NCBI GenBank assembly: GCA_001797675.1
Contig: MGQB01000013.1
Span: 1-64,000 of the forward strand
DNA length: 64,000 bases
Origin: Deltaproteobacteria bacterium RBG_13_43_22
GTDB lineage: Bacteria > Desulfobacterota > RBG-13-43-22
Direction: 5' to 3'
Notes under the pieces: generated by a model
Database searches by the model: none
The model's input: the letters and a program-made list of their open reading frames with translations, nothing else
What the model was told of the DNA's origin: nothing
Shown: positions 52,696 to 62,557 of the stretch, in pieces
Layout of the letters: each line of letters starts with the position of its first letter
Position numbering within the stretch: the stretch's first letter is position 1
Position numbers and translations under genes: made by a program

Positions 52696-53064
52696 ATGTC
52701 ATATAATTGGGGACCATATTTTATTGTACCTTCTGAAGTCCTGAAATCATATTCAGGCAAGGTGTTGTTGCGTGAACATTTTGACGAAGACCTGCTGGCC
52801 AAAGAATTGGAGGAACTGGGCTTGGCAGGATATTCCCGAGCCGCGGTCAATCCCTGGTATTACCGGCGAAAAAATTCCGAGACCTGGATCAAAATCGGGG
52901 AATCCTGGGATCAGAAAAATAATTTTTCCGTTCCCTGGGATACCGGCAACCTGGAAAATGGAGAGTTCGAGGTCCTCGGCCTGATGCACGTGGTCATTAA
53001 AAAAGAAGACCGGGAAGTTGTGATTGCCAGGCAAAATATCGTCACCATCACCGTTAAAAATTAA
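52696..53064 (+). CDS. Uncharacterised 122-aa protein in the nitrogen cluster
   Basis: No family recognised. The protein is soluble, has no cysteine, and has several tryptophans (Trp5, Trp54, Trp64, Trp70, Trp80). The sequence reads as a short N-terminal beta/alpha part (WGPYFIVPSEVL), a charged helix (EDLLAKELEELGLAGY) and a beta-rich C-terminal half (VLGLMHVVIKKEDREVVIA). A very strong AAGGAGGTGA ribosome site precedes the ATG. It sits 41 bp after the second Amt and six bases before the amidotransferase, so the three are likely one transcript. Confidence 0.75.
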   Translation: MSYNWGPYFIVPSEVLKSYSGKVLLREHFDEDLLAKELEELGLAGYSRAAVNPWYYRRKNSETWIKIGESWDQKNNFSVPWDTGNLENGEFEVLGLMHVVIKKEDREVVIARQNIVTITVKN

Positions 53065-53070
53065 AGACCC

Positions 53071-53793
53071 ATGGTAAAGAATTCGTTGATCATTAAACAT
53101 AACCCCTCGGAAGGGGGAGGTCTTTTCGAAAAGATCTTAAGGGAAAAAGGTTGGACCAAGGAAATCCTGCCGCTTTATACTGGAAAAGCATTGCCTGTTT
53201 CGGTGGAACCCTACGGTCTGATCTTGATCATGGGCGGTCCCATGAGCGCCAACGACGAGGATCGTTACCCCTTTCTTAAAAAAGAACTCCCCTTTATCCG
53301 ACAGGTTTTAAAACTGGGAAAGCCTGTATTGGGAATTTGCCTTGGAGCACAATTGATGGCCAAATCCTTAGGAGCCAGGGTCTATCCCGGTCCCCATAAG
53401 GAGATCGGCTGGTATTTCCTGAACCAGACCCCTTCAGCCAAATCAGATCCTCTGTTTTCGTTGTTAGATCCTTGTTTTTGGGTGTTTCAATGGCATGGAG
53501 AGACTTTCGATTTACCCAATGGCGGAATTTGCCTGGCCGGCAACGAGGCCTACCCTCAGCAGGCCTTCCGTTTCGGGGACTGGGCCTATGGGCTTCAGTT
53601 TCACTTTGAGGTCACTGAAACGATGATTAAAACCTGGCTTAGTCATTGGGCCGAAGAGATTAAAAAGGCCAGGCCCCAGCCTTTGACGGCTCCAGATATC
53701 CTTCGAGACAGTCGGATCTATTTAGAAAGGCTTCAGAAACAGGTTCAGCTTTTCTTTGGACGTTATCTGGAGTTACTTGAGCAGGGCTTTTAA
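53071..53793 (+). CDS. Class I glutamine amidotransferase-like protein
   Basis: A 240-residue protein with the GMP-synthase-type amidotransferase fold. The nucleophile is Cys90 in LGICLGAQLMA, followed by His178 and Glu180 in YGLQFHFEVTE, and the oxyanion region is LILIMGGPMSAND. The triad is therefore complete. The protein resembles stand-alone GATase1 proteins that hydrolyse glutamine or glutamyl compounds, such as gamma-glutamyl amides. Its place between an ammonium transporter and a P-II gene suggests a role in glutamine-linked nitrogen supply. Confidence 0.87.
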   Translation: MVKNSLIIKHNPSEGGGLFEKILREKGWTKEILPLYTGKALPVSVEPYGLILIMGGPMSANDEDRYPFLKKELPFIRQVLKLGKPVLGICLGAQLMAKSLGARVYPGPHKEIGWYFLNQTPSAKSDPLFSLLDPCFWVFQWHGETFDLPNGGICLAGNEAYPQQAFRFGDWAYGLQFHFEVTETMIKTWLSHWAEEIKKARPQPLTAPDILRDSRIYLERLQKQVQLFFGRYLELLEQGF

Positions 53794-54101
53794 GTTATCT
53801 ACAGGCTCGGAATAAAAATCAATTCGCCATAAAAAAAAATTTAAACAGGGCTGTTGGCTGGGTAAGTTCGGAACCATTCGTTCGGAGTCCGGGAAAAAAC
53901 CCCATTCGAAAAAACTCAGAACTTCAAACAATGAACCTGGTTTATCGTCACCTGGAACCCTGAAATCCAATTTTGAAATTAAATTCCATTTTTGTAAGTT
54001 ATTTAATTTTAAAAATAACATTTTTGAAATATGGACTTTATTGCCGATGGCCTCATTTTTATAACTGACTAATTCCATAGTAAAAATAGATGGCAGGCCA
54101 A

Positions 54102-54117
54102 TGGCATATCAATTGCA
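54102..54117 (+). promoter_or_regulatory. Predicted sigma-54 (-24/-12) promoter
   Basis: TGGCATATCAATTGCA matches TGGCAC-N5-TTGCA at all consensus positions but one, with the required ten-base GG to GC spacing. It lies 84 bases upstream of the second P-II gene, inside a 400-base intergenic region in which I see no gene. Confidence 0.8.
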
Positions 54118-54182
54118 CTGAAAAATCTTATCATTTGTATAAAAATATGGGAAAATAACCGGGCCTGTCTGGGCAAATATAA

Positions 54183-54542
<360 letters not shown>

Positions 54543-54564
54543 AGACCGATACCGGATACTCTCG

Positions 54565-54638
54565 ATACTGGATGCTGGATAAATACCAGCGTAATCCGTT
54601 TCCAGTCTCGTCTTTAGCTTTTATCCAGCATCCAGTAT
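54565..54638. repeat. 19-bp perfect inverted repeat between P-II and glnD
   Basis: ATACTGGATGCTGGATAAA at 54565-54583 is perfectly inverted at 54620-54638 with a 36-base loop. Related CTGGAT-type words occur in other intergenic regions here. It could attenuate read-through from the P-II gene into glnD. Confidence 0.6.
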
Positions 54639-54665
54639 CCGGCATCGAATAACCATTAAAGACCA

Positions 54666-57260
54666 ATGACCGAACCTCTTCACAAAAAATATCTTATCGA
54701 ACAGCGTCAGAAGCTGAAGCGACAGCATGACCAGGGGGAAACGGGTTTGACCATCGCCAACCGGCATGCGGCTTTCATCGATGTCTTTATTATTTCTGTT
54801 TTTAACAGCCCGGAAGTCAGGTCCCTTATCGGTTTGGAAGGAGAGGAACAATCCTGTGTGGTCATGGGGCTTGGAGGATACGGGCGAAAGGAACTGTCCC
54901 CTTTTTCGGATATCGATCTCCTTTTTCTTTATCCTGACAAGAACGACCCTCAGGTCGAAGAGGCCATCCGCAAGGTCCTCTACCCCCTATGGGATGTAGG
55001 GTATGATCTGGGGTATTCGGTACAATCCATAGGGGATTGCCTGGAATTGGCCCGATCGGAACCCCAGTTTTTAACCGCCCTGCTTGACGCCCGAAGAATA
55101 AACGGCAGCTCAGCCCTGGCCCATTTGCTTAAAACCCAAACCGGAAACCTTTTGAAAGACGGACAGGGGCTGCTTTGGCAGGATTATATCCTCAAGGAAA
55201 GAGAGAAACGCCATCTCCGTTACGGGGATTCGGCCTTTTTTCTGGAACCCCATTTAAAAGAGGGTCTGGGGGGGCTTCGGGATATCCACGTTCTCCTGTG
55301 GATCGGGAAGGCCCTTTATGAGGCCCCGGATTTATATTCCCTGGAAAAACTCGGTCTTCTCTCCTGGGGAGATCGGGACGGGTTAATTCATTCCCACCAG
55401 TTTTTGCTCCGGCTTCGCAATCAACTCCATTATCTGGCCGGGAGAAAGACCGATCAGCTCTCGTTCGAATTCCAGGAGGCCATGACCGAATGGGCCGGGA
55501 TCAAACAACAGGGGGATATCCTTCCGGTTGAGGTATTCATGCGGGAGGTCTATAAGCACCTTCAACAGGTGCAGACCATTCATCAAAACTTTTTTGAACG
55601 ATTGGCCGAACAAGGACAAAAAGGGGAAAAGCACCGGGAGATCCTTGAACCGGGGATTTTTCTTGAAGGAGGCCGGATTTATCTCGAATCAGCCAAATGG
55701 ATTCTGGATAATCCCCCTGTTCTGATGAAACTGTTCTGGTATGCCTTGAAGAAAGAGGCCCGGCTCAGCCAGGAAACCATCGGATTGATCAAGCAGTGTC
55801 TTAACCTGGTTGACAAGGACTTTCAACAATCCCGGATGGTCAGCGAACTTTTTCTGGACATCATCAAAGATCTGAAAACACCGCGGGCATTATTGGAAAC
55901 CATGCTTCAAACCGGATTGTTGACCAAATATATTCCGGAATTCGAGGCTACGGTCTGCCGAACCCAATTTGATACCTACCATGTTTATACCGTGGACATC
56001 CATCTGCTCCTGACCCTGGTGGAACTGAAAAAGATCGGCCAGGGATATTATATGAAAGAAGAACCCTTGTTGTTCGGCATTTGGGGAGAAGTTGAAGATT
56101 TTTCCATCCTTTACCTTTCCGCCTTATTTCATGACCTGGGTAAAGGCCAGGGGAAAAACCATGCCCACCAAGGCGCTCAGATGATACCTCAAATAGCCGA
56201 GAGACTTAAACTGCCGCTTCAGGCTTCGAAGGCGATTTCTTTTCTGGTAAAAAATCATCTCCTGCTGGTTGAGGCAGCCCTTCGCCGGGACCTGAACGAC
56301 GAAGAATTGATCATACGTCTGGCCCAATCGATCCAGGATTTCTCAACCCTGAAAATGCTTTATCTGTTAAGCTATGCCGATGCCCTGGCCACCAGTGCCC
56401 GGGCCTGGAACAGCTGGAAATCTCTGCTGCTCAAAGATCTGTTTTTTAAGATTCTTCACATCCTGGAAAAAGGCGAATGGGCCTCCGGATTGGCTCTGGA
56501 AACCATAGGGACCTCTCAAAGGCAGGTTATGGAACTGCTGGAAAAAGAGGTTTCCGAAAAAGAGGTCAAAGATCTTTTAGAAGGGATGCCTTCTTCCTAT
56601 CTCCTGTCCATACCCCCGGAGTCCATTGCCAAGCACCTGCGATTGTTACGGCAGATGGATGGAAAGCCTTTTCTCTGGACCGTGGAAAAAAAAGAGGAGT
56701 GGTATGAAATTTTTATCTGCTGCCATGATCGCCCGGGTTTGTTTTCCAGGCTCACCGGCGTATTGTCCTTAAATAACATCAATATCCTGGGGGCCCAGAT
56801 ATTCACCCGTCCGGACCGGATAGCCCTGGATATTTTTCAGGTCCACCCGCCTTTGGACCCGCTGTTTGCGGAAGAGACCTGGGAAAGGGTGTATGACCAG
56901 TTGTCCAAGGCCATTTCGGGTAAGCTGTCTTTGGATTATCGGCTGGCCCAGAAAAAGCCGGCATTGATTCTTTTCCCCGGTCCGAGAATCACAGCCGAAA
57001 GTCAAGTCCTTATTGAAAACCACGGCTCGGATTTTTGCTCTATCGTCGAGGTTTACACCCAAGATCGCCTGGGTCTGCTCTATACCATCACCAAAACCCT
57101 TTCGGAGATGGAACTGAATATCTCTTTTGCCAAGATTTCGACCAAAGTCGATCAGGTAGTGGATGTTTTTTATGTGACCGATTTGGACGGTCAGAAGATT
57201 TATGACGAAGAAAGACTGGAAGAAATCAAAAAAGCGATTCTGTTCGCTCTGACGGAATAA
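54666..57260 (+). CDS. glnD: [Protein-PII] uridylyltransferase/uridylyl-removing enzyme GlnD
   Basis: An 864-residue bifunctional sensor of glutamine. The nucleotidyltransferase domain has VVMGLGGYGRKELSPFSDID (residues 65-84, with the D-x-D pair). A GlnD-type helical linker follows, then an HD phosphodiesterase domain with LFHDLGKGQGKNHAHQ near 487-502. Two C-terminal ACT domains begin near residues 677 (CHDRPGLFSRLTGVL) and 790 (TQDRLGLLYTITKTL) and bind glutamine. All catalytic motifs are intact. It is preceded by a P-II gene, its substrate, and followed by glnA. The start ATG has no strong ribosome site. Confidence 0.95.
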   Translation: MTEPLHKKYLIEQRQKLKRQHDQGETGLTIANRHAAFIDVFIISVFNSPEVRSLIGLEGEEQSCVVMGLGGYGRKELSPFSDIDLLFLYPDKNDPQVEEAIRKVLYPLWDVGYDLGYSVQSIGDCLELARSEPQFLTALLDARRINGSSALAHLLKTQTGNLLKDGQGLLWQDYILKEREKRHLRYGDSAFFLEPHLKEGLGGLRDIHVLLWIGKALYEAPDLYSLEKLGLLSWGDRDGLIHSHQFLLRLRNQLHYLAGRKTDQLSFEFQEAMTEWAGIKQQGDILPVEVFMREVYKHLQQVQTIHQNFFERLAEQGQKGEKHREILEPGIFLEGGRIYLESAKWILDNPPVLMKLFWYALKKEARLSQETIGLIKQCLNLVDKDFQQSRMVSELFLDIIKDLKTPRALLETMLQTGLLTKYIPEFEATVCRTQFDTYHVYTVDIHLLLTLVELKKIGQGYYMKEEPLLFGIWGEVEDFSILYLSALFHDLGKGQGKNHAHQGAQMIPQIAERLKLPLQASKAISFLVKNHLLLVEAALRRDLNDEELIIRLAQSIQDFSTLKMLYLLSYADALATSARAWNSWKSLLLKDLFFKILHILEKGEWASGLALETIGTSQRQVMELLEKEVSEKEVKDLLEGMPSSYLLSIPPESIAKHLRLLRQMDGKPFLWTVEKKEEWYEIFICCHDRPGLFSRLTGVLSLNNINILGAQIFTRPDRIALDIFQVHPPLDPLFAEETWERVYDQLSKAISGKLSLDYRLAQKKPALILFPGPRITAESQVLIENHGSDFCSIVEVYTQDRLGLLYTITKTLSEMELNISFAKISTKVDQVVDVFYVTDLDGQKIYDEERLEEIKKAILFALTE

Positions 57261-57287
57261 AAATAACCAAAGATATTTGAAGTTTTT

Positions 57288-57356
57288 CTGTTGCGAGTTG
57301 CGCGTTACGAGTTGTTAGAGAAAAGGTTACACTTTTTAACCCGCAACCCGTAACAG
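57288..57356. repeat. Inverted-repeat words between glnD and glnA
   Basis: CTGTTGCGAGTTGC at 57288-57301 is inverted as GCAACCCGTAACAG at 57343-57356 (12 of 14 pairs). Similar GAGTTGCGGGTTACG words lie at about 51109-51123 after the first P-II gene. They look like members of a dispersed simple repeat family. Confidence 0.45.
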
Positions 57357-57433
57357 TGTTTATGTTAGGAATAAATCCTTAGATTATTTAGTCAATGAAT
57401 ATATTCAAAACAAAAACCAAGGAGGAGATTACA

Positions 57434-58846
57434 ATGACCCCAAAAGAAGTACTGGATTTTGCGAAGAAGAACAAAACCAAGATGGTGGATTTAAAATTTC
57501 TGGATTTTCCGGGAATCTGGCAGCATTTTTCCGTCCCGCTCCATGAATTCGATGAGGATTCCTTTGAAGGCGGGTTCGGCTTCGACGGATCGAGCCTCCG
57601 GGGCTGGCAGCCGATCCATGCCAGCGACATGCTGGTCATCCCCGATGCGGATACGGTCGTCATGGACCCTTTTATGGCCGTCCCGACCTTAAGCGTGATC
57701 TGCAATGTGGTGGATCCGATCACCAAAGAGGCCTACAGCCGGGATCCGCGAAATATCGCCCGGAAATGTGAAAACTATCTGAAATTCACCGGTCTGGCCG
57801 ATACGGCCTATTTCGGTCCCGAGGCGGAATTTTTTATATTTGACGACATCCGTTTTGACGGCGGGTCCAATTTCGCTTTTTATGAGATCGATTCCGTAGA
57901 GGGGATCTGGAACAGCGGCCGGGCCGAATCCCCCAACCTGGGCTATAAACCCAGACACAAGGAAGGGTATTTCCCGGTATCCCCCACCGACAGCCAGCAG
58001 GATTTGCGGACTGAGATGGTCCTGGTCATGGAACAGCTCGGCATGGAAATCGAGTGCCAGCATCATGAAGTGGCCACCGCCGGGCAGGCCGAGATCGACA
58101 TGAAATTTCAGCCCCTGGTCAAGATGGGCGATCAGCTTATGTGGTTTAAGTATATCATCAAGAATGTGGCCAAGCGGAACAACAAGACGGTCACCTTCAT
58201 GCCCAAGCCGTTATTTGCCGATAATGGTTCCGGCATGCATACCCACGTAAGCCTCTGGAAAGGCGGCGTACCACTTTTTGCCGGGGATAAGTATGCCGGG
58301 TTAAGTCGGGAGGCCCTTTATGCCGCCGGTGGTATCTTGAAGCATGCCCGGGCCCTGTGTGCTTTCACCAATCCGACCACCAATTCCTACAAGCGTCTGG
58401 TCCCCGGATTTGAGGCCCCGGTGAATCTGGCCTATTCTAGCCGGAATCGCAGCGCTGCCATTCGTATCCCTATGTATTCCGCCTCTCCCAAGGCCAAACG
58501 TTTGGAATTTCGGACCCCGGACCCTTCCTGTAACGGATATCTGGCTTTTTCCGCCATTCTAATGGCCGTCATCGACGGCATTGAAAACCGGATTGACCCG
58601 GGAGAACCGCTGGATAAGGATATCTACGGACTCAGCCCTGAAGAACTGGCCGATGTCCCATCGGCTCCGGGTTCTTTAGAAGAGTCCTTGAATGCCCTGA
58701 AAGAAGATCATGAGTTTCTGCTCCGGGGTGATGTTTTTACTTCCGATGTGATCGAAAAATGGATAGAATATAAAACCGAAGGGGAAGTCAATCCCGTGAG
58801 ATTGCGTCCCCATCCGCATGAATTTATGCTATACTTCGATATATAA
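57434..58846 (+). CDS. glnA: Glutamine synthetase type I
   Basis: A 470-residue dodecameric glutamine synthetase making glutamine from glutamate, ammonia and [14 protein letters not shown] lies near residue 47, EAEFFIFD near 130, the metal-ligand [13 protein letters not shown] near 210-222, the ATP/glutamate block [17 protein letters not shown] near 312-328, and [10 protein letters not shown] near 337. The adenylylation site is Tyr398 in [10 protein letters not shown], so it is the GSI-beta type controlled by GlnE, which is encoded next. The frame extends 13 codons upstream, but AAGGAGG before the ATG at 57434 fixes the start. No sigma-54 site was found directly upstream. Confidence 0.96.
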   Translation: MTPKEVLDFAKKNKTKMVDLKFLDFPGIWQHFSVPLHEFDEDSFEGGFGFDGSSLRGWQPIHASDMLVIPDADTVVMDPFMAVPTLSVICNVVDPITKEAYSRDPRNIARKCENYLKFTGLADTAYFGPEAEFFIFDDIRFDGGSNFAFYEIDSVEGIWNSGRAESPNLGYKPRHKEGYFPVSPTDSQQDLRTEMVLVMEQLGMEIECQHHEVATAGQAEIDMKFQPLVKMGDQLMWFKYIIKNVAKRNNKTVTFMPKPLFADNGSGMHTHVSLWKGGVPLFAGDKYAGLSREALYAAGGILKHARALCAFTNPTTNSYKRLVPGFEAPVNLAYSSRNRSAAIRIPMYSASPKAKRLEFRTPDPSCNGYLAFSAILMAVIDGIENRIDPGEPLDKDIYGLSPEELADVPSAPGSLEESLNALKEDHEFLLRGDVFTSDVIEKWIEYKTEGEVNPVRLRPHPHEFMLYFDI

Positions 58847-58897
58847 AAGAATTGTTCGTCTTTTAACGTTCGGCGAAAAACACTAAAAGTTAAAAAT

Positions 58898-58990
58898 AGG
58901 GTTCAAGGGGCTAAGGGGTCAAGGGTTCAAGTGAAAGGTGTGGAAGTTAGGACTCTTGACCCCTCGAACCCTTGACCCCTCGAACCCTTG
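58898..58990 (+). repeat. Intergenic simple repeat upstream of glnE
   Basis: It contains GGGTTCAAGTGAAAGG and two tandem copies of CTTGACCCCTCGAACC, ending six bases before the glnE ATG. The same words lie upstream of tmk at 42033-42102. The left and right parts are also partly inverted (GGGGTCAAGGGTTCAAG / CTTGAACCC-like), so a hairpin could form. Confidence 0.55.
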
Positions 58991-58996
58991 TTTATT

Positions 58997-61888
58997 ATGA
59001 CCGATGAAGCTCGCCGCCTCTTAAGAAGAATAGAAGGATTCTCCCCCTATCTCACCCATATCCTGAGTCAGCAGCCTTCCCTGGCCGATGAAATTTTCGG
59101 CCGGGAAGGCTATCGGTCTAAAAGAACCTTAGCCCAACTTTCACAACATTTAAAAGAGAAGCTGGCCGGCGAAAAGGATTTTCAAACTTTTTGCCTGATC
59201 CTGCGTCGTTTTAAACAGGAAGAAATCCTGCGTATCGCCGCAAGGGACCTGGGAAATTTAAACAGTCTCCCCCACACCGCCAAGAGTCTTTCCCGGTTGG
59301 CTCAGGTTTGTCTCGATTCTTCGGTCCGGTTTTGCCATAAGGAAAGGGCCGGTTTTTCCCAAACCGCTCTCTATGCCCAGTTGACCAAAGGAATGGTTAT
59401 CCTCGGAATGGGTAAGTTGGGCGGAGAAGAGTTGAACTTCAGCTCCGATATCGACCTGGTCTTTCTTTATCACCCTTCTGGAGACCTGCCGCTCTCTTCA
59501 CTCGAGCAAAGGCATTATTTTCAAACCATAGCCGGCCGGGTTATTCAGGCCATAGGGGCCCAGATCGCCGGGGATCATGTGTTTCGGGTTGATCTGGATC
59601 TCCGCCCGGGAGGGAAAGATTCCGATCTGGTGATCTCTTTCGATTCGGCAGTGGACTATTATCAAACCGAGGCCAGGACCTGGGAACGATTAGCCCTGCT
59701 CAAAGCCCGTTCCGTGGCCGGCAATATAACCCTGGGGAGAAACTTTATCAAGGAAGTGGAACCCACTATCTACAGAAAGTTCATTGATTATTCCGTCTTG
59801 TCCGAAATTCGCTCCTTGAAAGAAAAGATCATGGCCGAAACCCGTTCCCACCTGCTGAAGAGCGATAATATTAAACTCGGGCCTGGAGGCATCCGGGAGA
59901 TAGAATTTATCGTTCAGTCCCTGCAGGTGGTTTTTGGAGGCAAGGTCCCTTCCCTTCAGGAAAAAAACACCTTAAAAGCTTTAAGCAAACTCAAAGAGGC
60001 CCGAGTCCTTCCCGAAGAGGAATACGGCAATCTTAATCAGGCTTACCGGTTTTTAAGGGTTCTGGAACATCGGTTACAGATGGTGAATCAGCAAAAAACC
60101 CATTCCCTTCCCCGGGATCCTGAAGCCTTGGCGGGTATTGCCAGGCAAATGCCTGTTAAGCGGCAGGGGCATCCCTCCTCCTCCGAGGATTTAATGGGCG
60201 AATTGAAGCGGGTCAGGCAAAACGTACGGTCGGCTTTTGACAATCTTTTATTGGCCCAGGCCGGCGCATCCCAGGCAAAGATTCATCAGGTATTGGACCC
60301 TTCCTATCATCCGGAAGACGGATTGGCAGAATTAAAGGCCCTTGGATTTCTTCAACCCAACTTGATCCAGGAAATTATTTTTTCCTGGAGAAAACGGTTG
60401 ACCACAGCCCCTTCCCGGGAAAGGGGTTTTTGGGAAAAAACTTATCCCCTCCTTTTGGGATTTGCCCTGCAAACCGTCAACCCGGATCAAAGCCTTTCTT
60501 TGGCCGACCGGTTCTTGCGCAGTGTGGGCGGGCGGACCGGTATCCTGGCCATGCTTTGGGAAAAGGGTTCCCTGGCCCGGGAGATCATGGACCTCTTTGC
60601 CCAGAGCCGGATGCTGGGGCGTTTATTTATCCAGAATCCGGAGATGATGGATCATCTGGCTCTTCAAAAAACGATGGGTTTGCTTCCTTTAAACCATGAA
60701 GGGGTTTCTTCAAAAAAACGAAAAGGACCGGATCGGGACACGCAAGAAGGGCTTTCTATGCTGAGAAGGCAGAAAAGCGAACAATTTCTGGGCATCGCTA
60801 TGGAAGAATTGGCCGGAAGGATATCTTATGTCGGGACTTCGGAGCGGTTGTCTAATCTGGCCGATTTTATCCTGAAGGACACCCTTCATCTGGTTGAAGA
60901 AAGACTCCATCAGGAAGTGATCCATCCTATCTATCCCGAAATGCCGGCCAAATTTCCTCCATCTCCTTTCTGTATCCTCGGATTGGGAAAGCTCGGCGGT
61001 CAGGAACTGGGCTATCTTTCGGACCTCGATCTGATATTTATTTATTCCCTGAAAACCCCTTTTGCCTCCGAGGTAAAAGCATCCCCACGTTCCTCACAAC
61101 CCAAAGGGGACAAGAAACAAATTACCTATCATGAATACATGGTCCGGCTGGCTCAGCGCCTTATTTCCTATCTCTCCATCCCCTTACAAGAAGGGCCGGG
61201 CTATACCGTTGATACCCGCCTGCGTCCGTCCGGAAGTGTCGGACCCTTGATCGTTTCTCTGGATGCTTTTTATGATTATTACCGGTATCAGGCCCAAAAC
61301 TGGGAAAAACAGGCCATGCTGAAGGCCCGGATTATTGTCGGTCCCTCACCCTTGGCCGATCATGTCAGGGATTTTGTTGATACGGTCATTTATCAAACCC
61401 CCCCTTCGCCGGAGATCCGGGAGGAAATGATCCATCATCGAATCCGCATGGAAAAAGAACGGTCGGGGGAGGACCAGGACCGCATCAATCCGAAATTAGG
61501 GTATGGAGGAATGACCGACATTGAATTCATTACCCAGTATCTTCAATGGACTTACGGGTATACCTCCCCGGAATTGCGGCAGAACAACACCCTGAAGGCA
61601 TTAAAGGCCCTAAGGGATACGGGTTATTTGCCGGAGGAAACCTATCTCCTGCTCAAAGAGGCCTATCAATTCCTGGGTCTGTTGGATCATGGTCTGCAAT
61701 TATTGTATGATCGAAAAGAAGATCCCCGCACCTATGACCCGGACGAAATGAGGCGGATCGCTGAACTGAATGTATTGGATTTGGGCAGTGCTGATTTGCC
61801 TTCCTGGGATATAGTGACCCATTACCATAAAGTCAGACAAAATGTCCGTCTGATCTTTAACCGAATCCTTCAAAAAAATAAATCCTGA
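58997..61888 (+). CDS. glnE: Bifunctional glutamine synthetase adenylyltransferase/adenylyl-removing enzyme GlnE
   Basis: A 963-residue enzyme that adenylylates and deadenylylates glutamine synthetase at the Tyr found in the glnA product. Two nucleotidyltransferase domains carry the repeated signature: GMGKLGGEELNFSSDIDLVF near residue 136 (adenylyl-removing half) and GLGKLGGQELGYLSDLDLIF near 660 (adenylating half). Each is followed by a GlnD-type helical domain (GPGGIREIEF and GYGGMTDIEF). A frame opens three codons earlier at a TTG, but the ATG at 58997 is preferred. There is no ribosome site, since a dispersed repeat ends just upstream. Confidence 0.95.
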   Translation: MTDEARRLLRRIEGFSPYLTHILSQQPSLADEIFGREGYRSKRTLAQLSQHLKEKLAGEKDFQTFCLILRRFKQEEILRIAARDLGNLNSLPHTAKSLSRLAQVCLDSSVRFCHKERAGFSQTALYAQLTKGMVILGMGKLGGEELNFSSDIDLVFLYHPSGDLPLSSLEQRHYFQTIAGRVIQAIGAQIAGDHVFRVDLDLRPGGKDSDLVISFDSAVDYYQTEARTWERLALLKARSVAGNITLGRNFIKEVEPTIYRKFIDYSVLSEIRSLKEKIMAETRSHLLKSDNIKLGPGGIREIEFIVQSLQVVFGGKVPSLQEKNTLKALSKLKEARVLPEEEYGNLNQAYRFLRVLEHRLQMVNQQKTHSLPRDPEALAGIARQMPVKRQGHPSSSEDLMGELKRVRQNVRSAFDNLLLAQAGASQAKIHQVLDPSYHPEDGLAELKALGFLQPNLIQEIIFSWRKRLTTAPSRERGFWEKTYPLLLGFALQTVNPDQSLSLADRFLRSVGGRTGILAMLWEKGSLAREIMDLFAQSRMLGRLFIQNPEMMDHLALQKTMGLLPLNHEGVSSKKRKGPDRDTQEGLSMLRRQKSEQFLGIAMEELAGRISYVGTSERLSNLADFILKDTLHLVEERLHQEVIHPIYPEMPAKFPPSPFCILGLGKLGGQELGYLSDLDLIFIYSLKTPFASEVKASPRSSQPKGDKKQITYHEYMVRLAQRLISYLSIPLQEGPGYTVDTRLRPSGSVGPLIVSLDAFYDYYRYQAQNWEKQAMLKARIIVGPSPLADHVRDFVDTVIYQTPPSPEIREEMIHHRIRMEKERSGEDQDRINPKLGYGGMTDIEFITQYLQWTYGYTSPELRQNNTLKALKALRDTGYLPEETYLLLKEAYQFLGLLDHGLQLLYDRKEDPRTYDPDEMRRIAELNVLDLGSADLPSWDIVTHYHKVRQNVRLIFNRILQKNKS

Positions 61889-62443
61889 GCCGGAACAGCG
61901 AAGGTAATCCCCTTCACATCAAGGGCTAGTCTGCGTGGGCAACCGGTCCCATCTTAAGCGAAGTTAATGAGCGAACAACCTTAACAGACATTTTCCTTGC
62001 CTGGAATCCCGCCCTGCGGAACGGCACCTGGGTGCAGGGAGTTTTAATTGTTTTACCGGTCAAGGGAATAATGTTCTGTTTGCCCGCCTCCACCAGTTAC
62101 ACTTTCACCCGGTTGCCTCCTGCCAGGCGTTCTAACGGGCCGATAGAAATCTGCGGTTCGGGCCGATGTGTTATTCCGTTTATTCGGCCGTCTTTGCCCG
62201 GTTCATTCCATTCTGCATTGAAGAAGGAACCATGGATTTCCATGGTCCCTTACGAAGTACTCCTGCGGTAAGATAGGTTCGGAGGAACTTACCGGTCGTA
62301 CAAAGATAGAACGGGTAAATGGGTGCCGAAGAGGGTAAAGGTCCAAGGAAAAGATGCTTCATTGACAAGTTCCAGGGGAACCATTAAAATTGCCGGACAG
62401 GTTTGCTTATGGCCCTGAAACTTTGAAAAAGGAGAGAAAGCGA
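61889..62443. other. Intergenic region after glnE
   Basis: About 550 bases without a recognised gene. The first part (about 61900-62046) belongs to intergenic repeat family 3: it has GAGCGAAC, a TTTTCCTTGCCTGGAATCCCGCCC block and the closing GTGCAGGGAG. The rest has a small palindrome, GGAACCATGGATTTCCATGGTCCC, near 62228-62251, and no other structure I can name. Confidence 0.45.
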
Positions 62444-62557
62444 ATGAATCCAGCCCTGGAAGGAATTAAGGTTGTTGACTTATCACAGGGTGCGGCGGTT
62501 CCGATGGGTGCGCGGCATCCGGATGATTTTGGAAAGGATCAGGGGATAATCGGGTAA
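62444..62557 (+). pseudogene. N-terminal remnant of a CaiB/BaiF CoA-transferase
   Basis: A 37-codon frame reading MNPALEGIKVVDLSQGAAVP and continuing MGARHPDDFGKD before a stop. The first 25 residues match the N-terminus of family III CoA-transferases (usually followed by L-A-D-F-G-A-D-V-I-K-I-E). The remaining ~370 residues are missing. AAAGGAGAG precedes the ATG. The stop codon is directly next to the ATG of the MATE gene, so it now serves as an upstream coupled leader. Confidence 0.7.

Noticed and set aside
57261-57433. A sigma-54 promoter directly upstream of glnA.
   Set aside because: No GG-N10-GC site with adequate flanks was found in this interval. glnA may be transcribed from further upstream or by another sigma factor.
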